From Dastarcus helophoroides (taxonomy: Eukaryota; Arthropoda; Insecta; Coleoptera; Bothrideridae), in assembly GCA_028583605.1 (NCBI GenBank), contig CM053327.1:46116059-46180058 (forward strand): a stretch of 64,000 bases of DNA, in the 5' to 3' direction. The notes beneath the pieces were generated by a model. The model searched no databases, was not told the origin of the DNA, and was given only the letters and a program-made list of their open reading frames with translations. A program made the translations under genes and the position numbers. Shown here piece after piece: positions 55,808-64,000 of this stretch (its first letter is position 1; each line of letters starts with the position of its first letter).

Positions 55808-58800
55808 GTAATATAGAATTAAGCAATGTAAAAAGAACCGACACTAATATTCCTAATTTTAGCCATAATGGTAATTTTGTAATGACAGCTGAAATTGAAA
55901 AAATCCAAAATAATGTAGCAAAGTCAAGGAAGAAAAGATCCCTTTTTAATCTATCAAAAGTAATGGAATGCACCAAGAAATGCGCCCCTTTAACCTACGA
56001 AGGTTACGGATGCTATTGCGGTATCTCTGGAGATGGAATGCCCCAAGACGGCTTGGACAGGTGCGTGAACTAACTGTGTTACATCTTTGTTGTTATTATT
56101 TTTTTCAGTGGCGGCTCGCGTTAATGTACTGAGGAACTGCAGCACCCCCAGTTCCGCTTTCGAATTTTTTCTTAAAAAGTTTGGTCTTTTTTGAAGAATT
56201 TTCCTTAAACACTTTTTTATAGAAATTTTAAATTTTCTCCGATTTCTCGTATAGAAACTTCACCATTTTTTCATGTTATGATCTGCTAAAATCTATTTTA
56301 TTTCTAATTTTGATGAAAAAACGCACTTTTAAGAACTAACTTTTGTAAAACTTTTGGAAAAGGAATCAGTATTTTGAGAAAGAATTGAATTTTGAAAAAA
56401 AAAGGTTAAATTTTCCCAAAAGTGTCAAAATTTTGAGAAGATAATGAAAATTTCAAAAAACAATCTGTATCCAACCCCCAGTTCCGCTTTCGAATTTTTT
56501 CTTAAAAAGTTTGGTCTTTTTTGAAGACTTTTCCTTGAACACTTTTTTATAGAAATTTTAAATTTTCTGCGATTTCTTTTATAGAAACTTCACCTTTCTT
56601 TCATGTTATGATCTGCTAAAATCTATTTTATTTCTAATTTTGATGAAAAAACGTACTTTTAAGAACTAACTTTTGTAAAACTTTTGGAAAAGGAATCAGT
56701 ATTTCGAGAAAGAATCGAATTTTGAAAAAAAAAGGTTAAATTTTCCTAAAAGTATCAAAATTTTGAGAAGATAATTAAAATTTCAAAAAACAATCTGTAT
56801 CCAACTCTTCTCGCATTTTGATTTCTCTGAAACAAAAAATAATACCAAATCTTCGAGTTTTTACCTGGTTTCGCAATTTCTACTGTACTGTGGAAAAATT
56901 GTTAGTTTTTTCTAATATTTTTATTTTTTTTTGTTGGGAAAATTTATATTTTTCTAAATATATTATATAAATAAATTTTCCCGAAATTTCTACTTTTCCA
57001 GCAAATTTTGTTCTTAAATTTTTTTCTGGAAATTTCAACTTCTGATTTTTTATGTTCCTTTAATTTGCTTTAAAAATGTTACGTTTTTACGAAATTTTGA
57101 CATTTTAAAGTTCATTTTATAATTTTGACTAACAATTTTTAGAAAAAAATCCTCACATTTCTGTAAAAATGTCAAGATTTTGGAAAGAAACGAAAAAGTG
57201 TTAGGAAAATTTTCCATTGCTTCCGCATTTTGATTTTTTTAAATTAAAGTAATAGCCGATGGATTATTTTCCTAAAATTTCGTTTTTTTTGTAGAGATAT
57301 TTCAAATTTTTTCTCGAGATTTCGATTTTCTTTCAACGAAAATTCGAATCTTTTAAAATTATGACCTTTTTCAAGATTCTGACTTCATTTGAAAATTTCC
57401 ACTTTTGTTAAGAATTGTTCCCAAAAATTTTGACTTTTTGTGAAAATTTAGCTTTTACTGACATTTTTTGATTTAATTGCAAAATCCCAACCTCAAAAAT
57501 GTCCGCATTTTGGTTTAAAATTTGACCGTTTTTCAAAAATTTGATCGTTCTCTCAATTTTAACTTTTTTTGAAACGTTTGAAATTTTCAAAAAATCGTAC
57601 TGTTTTAAAAACTTACCGTTTTATTAAAATATTTACTTTTGTGGAAATTTAACCTTTTTTAAATGTTGAACCTTTTAAAATTCTACTCTCGATTTTTATT
57701 TCAATTTTTTTCACGAATTTTAATATTTTTTTCTTGTTAATATCGACTATTCTGATGTGGTGTTATTTTCCAAAATTTAGAAAATTTCGATTTTTCAAAA
57801 TTTGGAAAATTTCCATTTTTCAAAATTTGAAATATTTTGATTTTTGATGATTTTCATTTTTATTTAAAATTCCAATTTTAAAATTTTCGATCTTTTCTCG
57901 AAATTTTGACTTGAAAGTTACGAATTATTTTCGAAATTTCGGCTTTTCTTTTAAATTTCGACTTCTATTTGAAACATTTTTTGGAAATTTCAATTTTCTT
58001 GAAAATCTAGACCTTTTTTAATATTTCGTCTTGATTTAATTCGATCCGTTTTAAAAATTTCGATTTTTTTAAAACAGTTTTTTCAGTTTCTCTCTGAAGA
58101 TGACAGCTTGGCTGTCGAAACGCGTTAGAGCAACCTTTGTTGTGTTTTTTAATCTTTCTTGGTTTAAGGGGACAAGTTCTGTGTTTCAATTTTTAAAATG
58201 TTAATTAACGAAATTTTCAATTTTTGTCGAAACTTTCAACATTTCAAAATGTTGTCTTGTTGAGCCAAAATTATAAACCTAATTTTTAGCCTTTAAAAAA
58301 AAAGTGATGACCTGTTGTAATATTAAATAATACCGTTTGTTACCCCTTAGGACTGAAATACGCGTCTTGTTTTGAAAATTCTTTTTTTAAAAAGTTTTTC
58401 GACCTTTTCAAAGTTGCCTTGTTAGAGCAAAATTATTGTCCAAAACCCAATTTTTGGCTTGTAAAAGAAAATTTTAAATTTTAATGTTCAGTTAAATATC
58501 GTTTGTCACCCCACTTGGGGTTCACATTTTTAAAATCGATTAAGTGTTTAGTGATTGCTTTTATCTATTCTTTATATAGAAATTTTGACAAAAAATGTTT
58601 AAAAAAAACCCTGAAATTTCTCTAAAAATGTCAACATTTTGGGAAAAAACGAAAAAATTTAAAAAAAGTTTAATTTTGAGATAAATGTTGAATTTCAAGA
58701 AAAAATGAACCTTCTAAATTTCAACTTTTTTGCGATTTGATATTTCACTAAAAAAAACTTACCACTGTTGTAGAACCGAAGAAAATTCTAAATCGAAATT

Positions 58801-60851
58801 TCCAATTTTTCTAGAACTGTTATTTTTATTTGTTAAATTTATTCTTGGAATTGTCAAGTCTTTCAAATTTCGATAAAAATTTTATTGAAATTTAAAGATT
58901 AAGATCAAAATTTGGAGAAAAAGCAGACAACATTTCTAGAAATTTGTTATTGGTTTATAAAATTAAAAAAAAAATAATAAATAAATAATAAGGAATAAAT
59001 TAATTGTCAAAATATTCTTAAAATTTCGAACTTTTCAAGTAGGACTTATTGAAATTTTCAAAAATGAGTCAACATTTCTAGAAAAGTCGAAATTTCGAAA
59101 TTAAAAATAGTCAAAATATTAAATTAATTGACAATGTTCTAATTTAAATTGTTTTTAGTAATTTTGAAGTTCTCAGAGAAACTTCAAAGATCAAATATTT
59201 CAGCGTGAAGTCGATTGTGATTAAAATTCACATTTTGGGAATTTATGTGATTGAACTGCAAATGATTATTCGAAATTTGTCTCAAAACTTCGAACAATTT
59301 TAAAAACAGATACTATTTCTTAATTTTGAGTTTTAATTCGACATTTTTCTCAAAAAGTTTATGTTTAAAAAGAAAAAAAATATCCGTTTAAAAAAAACAT
59401 ATTTCAAGCTCAGGAAAGTTTCTAAAAAACAGATAAAATTCATTATTTAATTACAAAATTCCAATTTTTCCCCGAATTTTGCCTTTTTTTCCTAAAGTTG
59501 AGGTTTCTATTGGAGGTTCATTGAGAAGCAACAGAGTTGATTTGTTATTAATTTTCTGAACTCATTTGCTTTTACACAATTTTAACACACAAACGCCGTC
59601 GCAGCACCCCCTTCAGTTTTAGCTACTAGCCGCCACTAATTTTTTTTTATAATGGATACGCATTATTTAGGTGTTGTCAAACGCATGATAAATGCTATGA
59701 TCATTTGCTTTTACACAATTTTAACACACAAACGCCGTCGCAGCGCCCCCTCCAGTTTTAGCTACTAGCCGCCACTGATATTTTTTTATAATGGATACGC
59801 ATTATTTAGGTGTTGTCAAACGCATGATAAATGCTATGATGCAATCGAACCATACTGTGGAGGAACACTCGGAACTTATTCGCTGCCATACAGTTGGAAA
59901 TGCTCTAATAATACGCCAACATGTAGTAAGTATTGTTAAACAATTATAAATCAGAAAACACTAATAAATCAAAGCAGTACGTATGCATAGACATTGTAAT
60001 TTGTATAAAATACATTTGTACATACATAAAGTCCTTTAAAAAATGTTTGAGAATGCTCCATACTTCTTGAAGATACACCTCGATGCACCTTTTAAAAAGA
60101 ATATACCATGTATTGAAAATAGTTAAATAATAGCATCCTGAATGATGTACTTATGTATAAAAGTTATACAAATGTCATGCTGAATTCGAAAATAAAATCA
60201 AAAATCAACCCTCTCCGGATTTCCAATTTTTTTGACTAGCATCGATTGCGATCGAAAATCCACCAATTGCATCACTAAAGAACGATTTTTTTTTACATAA
60301 TTAACATTGATTTCTATTGAGATGCTTCTAACTTTGACGATGAAAAGACGTGGGAGTATGAAAATTTCAATTCGTTTTGAAAATTTCCACTTCCAGCGAC
60401 AATTGAGGACATTTTTTTTAAATAAACATTTTTTTTTCAAAACCCCAATTTTTTGAAAGTTCTGACATTTTCTCCAAATTTTCTTTCTGAAAATTATGGA
60501 ATTTTTTGGGAAATGCGACTTTTTAAAAAATTTAAACCTAAAAAATAGACAGTTGAAAGTGGTGTATTTCAAATTGTCATATTCTCTCATTATTGGTTTG
60601 TTTATGTTTCAGTGAAACCCAGCATTATCCAACCCTTTCCCTGGTGTACCAGTAAAGTGTGCAAATGCGACCGAGAGTTTGCACTTTGCCTTAGCCAGTT
60701 TCCATGTCCACATGATATCGATTTGGAGTGCTCCGCATCCGGAGACCCAGTCCGAAAAGTGCAAAATGTTTTTCACAACATTTATACTAAACTTAAAAAT
60801 ATTCAAGACAAAATCGCAAAGAAGCTAAATACTACTAATTATTCTGCGTAA
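55749..60851 (+). CDS. Secretory phospholipase A2, PLA2-2 (four exons)
   Basis: Exons 55749-55807, 55863-56060, 59810-59925 and 60613-60851 join in frame to 203 residues. The start MDKMRIFVYILLTFCIYDY is a signal peptide. RKKR at 42-45 is a furin-type pro-site. The domain has YGCYCGISGDG (Ca loop), DRCCQTHDKCY (His91, Asp92) and CKCDREF (Asp144). A C-terminal extension of about 45 residues has a Lys-rich, helix-like end and an NTT glycosylation site. The enzyme should be secreted and hydrolyse phospholipids at sn-2. Intron 2 carries a 3.5-kb transposon and a partial exon copy. It is the tandem paralogue of PLA2-1, without that gene's long N-terminal extension. Confidence 0.9.
55863..56060 (+). 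CDS. PLA2-2 exon 2 (pro-peptide and calcium loop)
   Basis: Acceptor 'cctaattttag', donor ACAG|gtgcgt. It encodes the pro-peptide, RKKR, VMECTKKCAPL and YGCYCGISGDGMPQDGLD, ending in the same codon position as PLA2-1 exon 3. Confidence 0.92.
56142..56800. repeat. ~328-bp tandem duplication inside the hAT-like element
   Basis: 'ccccagttccgctttcgaat' occurs near 56147 and 56476 with the following ~320 bp repeated almost exactly. Confidence 0.88.
58085..58195 (+). mobile_element. HR-C half element, hammerhead-like core intact
   Basis: Plus-strand unit: 'tctctCTGAAGA', extra T, GACAGC/GCTGTC with loop TTG, GAAA, ACGCGT, T, AGAG, then the 'ttcttggtttaaggggacaa' arm. It is nested in the transposon within PLA2-2 intron 2. 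Confidence 0.75.
59563..59840. repeat. 139-bp tandem duplication across a transposon end and the catalytic exon start
   Basis: Two copies (59563-59701, 59702-59840), each with the element's terminal repeat, the splice acceptor 'cattatttag' and the first 31 bases of PLA2-2 exon 3 including the His-Asp codons. Copy 1 is followed by copy 2 rather than the rest of the exon, so it is a truncated decoy. The copies differ at a few positions. Confidence 0.92.
59810..59925 (+). CDS. PLA2-2 exon 3, catalytic His-Asp
   Basis: Acceptor 'attatttag', donor TGTA|gtaagt. It encodes RCCQTHDKCYDAIEPYCGG and LPYSWKCSNNTPTC. Length and phase match the equivalent exon of PLA2-1. Confidence 0.93.
60613..60851 (+). 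CDS. PLA2-2 exon 4, C-terminal
   Basis: Acceptor 'tatgtttcag' to TAA. It encodes FPWCTSKVCKCDREFALC with the second active-site Asp, FPCPHDIDLEC, and a Lys/Asn-rich amphipathic tail. Confidence 0.92.
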
Positions 60852-60917
60852 ACTATAAATTGTGTGATTGCATTTTAGTCAATTGTATTTAAAAAATACT
60901 GAGTTACACCAAGTAAA

Positions 60918-60923
60918 AATAAA
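60918..60923 (+). terminator. Polyadenylation signal of PLA2-2
   Basis: AATAAA 67 bases after the stop codon in an A-rich context. Confidence 0.65.
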
Positions 60924-61441
60924 ATGTGTTACACATGTTTTTTTGAAGTTCTTTTCTGTAAAAATGTACTTCTTGCGTATTGAATTGGTATTGAACCATA
61001 TCAAGAAACTACCAAAAGTGAAAACTTTTAGTAGTTTTTTACATACTCCAATCTCAAAATCATTTGTAATTCTGCGAGTGATAGCTTTTGGCCTTCGTTC
61101 TCTTCTCTGTTCATATAATGGAAAAGCTTCGGAAAAGAAGAAACAATGCGATTTCAAAGCTAGTCATTAACTCAAAAACGTTTACACTCACACACTTCAG
61201 GAACAGGACTTCCAATCTTTAATTATTTGTATATTATTTAAAAAAATCGTCAAGGCAATGCTATATCTACACTTTTATAAATAATAAAATAAATATAGAC
61301 ATACATATACATATTTACAAAATAAGTCACTGAAAAGCTGAACTTATTAAAAAACCACTAACAAACCCCGTGGCGAGTACTCTATGATTTTTAGATGCTG
61401 ATTTTACCTAGAAGAATTAACACATAATGATACTGTTCCAC

Positions 61442-61771
61442 TTAAGTTAAATTCTTTTTTACCGCTGATAATATTTTTGAATTTTTCGCAGCTCCTTGCA
61501 TTTTATTAGCGACTTTACCTTGGACCGATCCCAAATCCTCCTTTACGAAGCCTTTATGGTGGGCCAATTCGTACACAATAACACCTGTACCTAAAATGAA
61601 AGCGGTTTTGCGACCAAGTTTAACAGTTAATGATGCTGCTATCCTAAAAATGAAGCCGTTGGTACATTATAACGATCACTGTTTAACTTACCATCCACCT
61701 AAGATGCCCGCTCCCAATTGTTTGGCGTAAGTGTCCAATTTGATCATATCTTGAATTTTTTTGCCTGCCAT
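61442..61771 (-). CDS. Small FUN14-like membrane protein (two exons)
   Basis: Minus-strand exons 61692-61771 and 61442-61643, separated by a 48-bp intron (donor GTAAGT, acceptor TTTTAG), give 93 residues. The product has a short polar start (MAGKKIQDMIKLD), a Gly-rich segment (LGAGILGGWIAASLTVKLG), a second hydrophobic segment (TAFILGTGVIVYELA) and a GFVKEDL turn, ending in a basic tail. The pattern 'Gly-rich helix, KLG/KVG, hydrophobic helix, G(Y/F)V..D' is that of FUN14-domain proteins, usually of the outer mitochondrial membrane. It is shorter than FUNDC1 and lacks the N-terminal LIR region. The family call is an inference from pattern. Confidence 0.7.
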
Positions 61772-62083
61772 ACTCACGAAGAAAATATATGGCGCTTATG
61801 AATGAGTTAATAAGGCGACAGGTTGTGATAATGAGGGTTATCTCTTTAAAAGAAAAGAAAATATTGGCTGACAATTCAACTTAATACTTTTGATATTATT
61901 GACAACTTACTTTTAAAATATAGGACGACAATTTCTTACGTATACGTTTCCCCAACCATTTTATATAGTTTTCCTGTTGTCAAAGGTTTGTCATTCAAGT
62001 GACTGATATTTTTTTGGATTTGCAAACGTCGCCAAGGATATAATTTACTGTTTAAATTAAGAACCTTTTTTATCCAAATAAAA

Positions 62084-62366
62084 TTATACTCCACGCCACT
62101 GAAATCTTGATTAAATAGTCAAAATTTGAAGAGTAAAAATTAAAGGAGAACAACTTAAAATATTTTGAATTAAAAGTATAAATTTTGATTTTAAATTTGA
62201 AATATCGACATTTTTGACCGCTTACTTTGTGAAATTCTTTAGCCCTTTCGCGATTTTCGCGTGCTATTTTCCTATTTTTGAGTAGGCCCATAAGGCGAGC
62301 AGTTTTCGAGATTTGAGGAATCGCATGGTCTTCGTCGTTACCGAAAAAGTACGATAATTGGCGTCT
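62084..62366 (-). CDS. Last exons of an unrecognised small protein
   Basis: Exon 62226-62366 (acceptor 'cttgtag', donor AAA|GTAAGC) is open for 47 codons with GC-richer, coding-like composition: 'RRQLSYFFGNDEDHAIPQIS', then a strongly basic, coiled-coil-like end (LLKNRKIARENRERAKEFHK). A short exon 62084-62098 (acceptor 'gatttcag') would add WRGV and stop. A tiny first exon at 63005-63016 (ATG and three codons, donor GTAAGT) would fit in phase but is speculative. I do not recognise the family. Confidence 0.45.
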
Positions 62367-63016
62367 CTACAAGAATATTGTAGTAAATTAAAAGTATAAT
62401 TCGGATAAATACAGCCTTTGACTATTTGTCACATTTTTTTTAACACGGAAATATACGGTCTTCGGTACAAAAAGGTTCATATTCAATACCCGAAATATTG
62501 AGAAAAAAAATCGAAATGTTCGAAGAAAATCGATCTAAAACAATTTTCAATTTAACTTTAAGTTACCAAAAATAGAAAAGCGGACACGTTGTGACTAAGA
62601 TGCGAAATGTAGAAAAAAAATCGAACAGTCATAATATTGAGCTGACGGAATTACCAGAAAATAATCAAACTTTCGAATTTATTAAATCTTTTTTTTTGAG
62701 TTTAACAAAATAAAATTTCGATATTACTCTCGAAATTTTAGGAAGAATAGTGTGAAATTCCATTTTAAATATTTTCCAAACTGGATAATACTAAAACGAA
62801 TCTACTTTGTAGACATTACGGTTCATAACTATTAAACTATATTAACGATAAATCGAAAGAAAGATATTAAAAATGTCAGTTACTTGAGTTAATAAGGCGC
62901 TAAAATAAGAAAGAAATCCAGGGTCCAAGGTCGAAATTTGGTGTGTTTTGGCCTCTTTGCCTTGTAAAAGAAACAAACTGCTTCGTCAACATTTCAAAAC
63001 TTACAATGTTTTTCAT

Positions 63017-63346
63017 AGCAGGAAATATTTAGGAAAATGTGGTCCTTGTGTGGCAAATTATTTATTTTCTCCTAATTTATCATTATGTTTTAAACTTTCA
63101 GGTGAAAACATTATTTCTAACGTTGGCAGACACTCTGCGTACGATTTATATATGATCGTACCTGGTATAGCATAAACGTGTATAGGCAACTCTTAAAACA
63201 CTACATGATATATATTAGCTACTTGATTATTTGATAGAATACGTTTGAACTACTATTTCTCTATGATCATTAGAATTTGAGGTTATGTCGCGATCTTACT
63301 CTAAATAAAATAGAAAATAAGTGTTAAAGTTTTAAATATACTAAAG
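63017..63346. promoter_or_regulatory. Probable shared intergenic promoter
   Basis: The interval separates the plus-strand acyl-CoA dehydrogenase start from the likely 5' end of the minus-strand gene at 62.1-63.0 kb. No specific motif is assigned. The divergent arrangement is inferred. Confidence 0.3.
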
Positions 63347-64000
63347 ATGTTAATTTCTAAAAGTAGATATTTATCCAATAAATTTAATAACTCAAAACTA
63401 TTGCCTCTACTGGCGAAATATTCAACCCAACCGGCTTTAAAAGACAAGGAAGATGAATTCGACAAGCAGCTGAAAGAATTCGATCGTCTATCCAAGATTA
63501 CCAAGAAAGACAAAGTAAAGAAACCTCAGAAGCCACCTTTCGCTAAAAACTTATTTTTGGGAAAATTCGATACCGAAATCTTAACTTATCCGCAAATATC
63601 GAACGAAGAATTAAATCTAGTAAATAGCAAAATCGAAGACGTATCAAATGTTATAAATCAATTTAAAAATGACGATGTTAGCGTACTGTCGAAGGATTTC
63701 TTAATGAATTTAGCTAATAAACAATGCATCGGGCTTCAAGCGCCCCAACTTCTAGGAGGGAGCGAGGCCAGTATTACTGAGGTTAACAGACACGTTGAAG
63801 TGTTCGGTGCACATAGATTACACCAGAATATCGTTCACAATGAATTATTGGGATTAAGTGTTTTAAACCGATTTGGTTCGGACTTTCAAAAAAAGGAATA
63901 TCTAGAATTGCTGATATCCGGCCAAGCCCTAAGTGCCTTCTGCTTAGCTGAAACCAAATGTGTTGATGTGAGATACCTAAATACGAAAGCGACTTATTCT
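63347..64000 (+). CDS. Mitochondrial ACAD9/Enigma-like acyl-CoA dehydrogenase, 5' part
   Basis: ATG at 63347 opens 218 codons to the window edge. The start (MLISKSRYLSNKFNN) is rich in Lys, Ser and Asn without acidic residues, like a mitochondrial presequence. Then PPFAKNLFLGKFDTEIL and YPQISNEELN match the N-terminus of ACAD9/VLCAD-type enzymes. 'CIGLQAPQLLGGSEASITEV' is the 'GL..P...GG' helix region and 'ISGQALSAFCLAE' the start of the FAD-contact motif. The family motif normally continues TEP..GSD, but here it reads AETKCVDVR, so this may be the divergent insect Enigma type. The gene is cut by the window end. The expected role is fatty-acid oxidation or complex I assembly. Confidence 0.8.
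   Translation, partial: MLISKSRYLSNKFNNSKLLPLLAKYSTQPALKDKEDEFDKQLKEFDRLSKITKKDKVKKPQKPPFAKNLFLGKFDTEILTYPQISNEELNLVNSKIEDVSNVINQFKNDDVSVLSKDFLMNLANKQCIGLQAPQLLGGSEASITEVNRHVEVFGAHRLHQNIVHNELLGLSVLNRFGSDFQKKEYLELLISGQALSAFCLAETKCVDVRYLNTKATYS

Larger units (their letters stand above)
56106..59638. mobile_element. hAT-like non-autonomous element in PLA2-2 intron 2
   Basis: Begins CAGTGGCGGCT (56106) and ends with the inverse AGCCGCCACT plus A (59638; the duplicate copy keeps the final G). The flanking octamer 'attttttt' is present on both sides (56098-56105, 59639-59646), though it is low complexity. The interior is A/T-rich with no transposase frame, a 327-bp tandem duplication and an HR-C half. 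Removing it leaves an intron of about 70 bp. Confidence 0.72.

Noticed and set aside
60198..60590. 130-codon minus-strand open frame in PLA2-2 intron 3
   Set aside because: Low-complexity Lys/Phe-rich translation of A/T runs inside a well-supported intron.

Overview
The window looks like AT-rich insect nuclear DNA. The clues are very short ancestral introns, GT-AG genes with AATAAA signals, secreted phospholipase A2 genes, hAT, LTR and non-LTR elements and large AT satellites. A beetle is plausible but I cannot prove it. Genes are sparse and most of the sequence is repeats.

Genes. (1) 5158-5236 (-): first coding exon of a secreted protein, signal peptide only, continuing leftward. (2) PLA2-1 (+), exons from about 34.7 kb to 49468, a secretory phospholipase A2 with a long N-terminal extension. 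(3) PLA2-2 (+), 55749-60851, a complete four-exon paralogue. Both paralogues keep the His-Asp dyad, have a furin-type site before the catalytic domain and share intron phases, so they are a tandem duplicate pair. (4) 61442-61771 (-): a small two-exon FUN14-like membrane protein. (5) 62084-62366 (-): exons of an unrecognised small protein. (6) 63347-64000 (+): start of a mitochondrial ACAD9/Enigma-like acyl-CoA dehydrogenase, cut by the window edge.

Repeats. Three dispersed families carry hammerhead or hammerhead-like ribozymes. HR-A has units of about 370-390 bp with the tail matching 'cctggagggctgcatgaat'. It occurs as tandem arrays (19.9-20.9 and 38.0-39.2 kb) and as single insertions with 10-13 bp target duplications (35.6, 43.4, 53.5 kb), which fits animal retrozymes or Penelope-related elements. 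HR-B has two copies (14.43 and 19.03 kb), each with a textbook hammerhead ending in GUC. HR-C is about 115-125 bp, is scattered through the whole window, often as head-to-head palindromes, and carries a hammerhead-like three-way junction whose stem II shows compensatory change.

Layout. 0-5 kb: tandem repeats and HR-C. 5.2 kb: signal-peptide exon. 6.7-16 kb: AT-rich tandem repeats, HR-C, HR-B. 16-18 kb: LINE remnants. 19-24.9 kb: HR-B, HR-A and HR-C. 25.1-32 kb: a satellite built on GAAATTTC-type motifs with a 380-bp higher-order repeat. 34.7-49.5 kb: PLA2-1, with introns filled by HR-A, HR-C, tandem repeats and antisense LINE copies. 49.5-54.3 kb: LINE copy, then a hAT element containing a solo LTR containing an HR-A copy (three nested ages). 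55.7-60.9 kb: PLA2-2, with a 3.5-kb hAT-like insertion in intron 2 and a 139-bp duplication that copied the start of its catalytic exon. 61-64 kb: a compact gene cluster of mitochondrial character.
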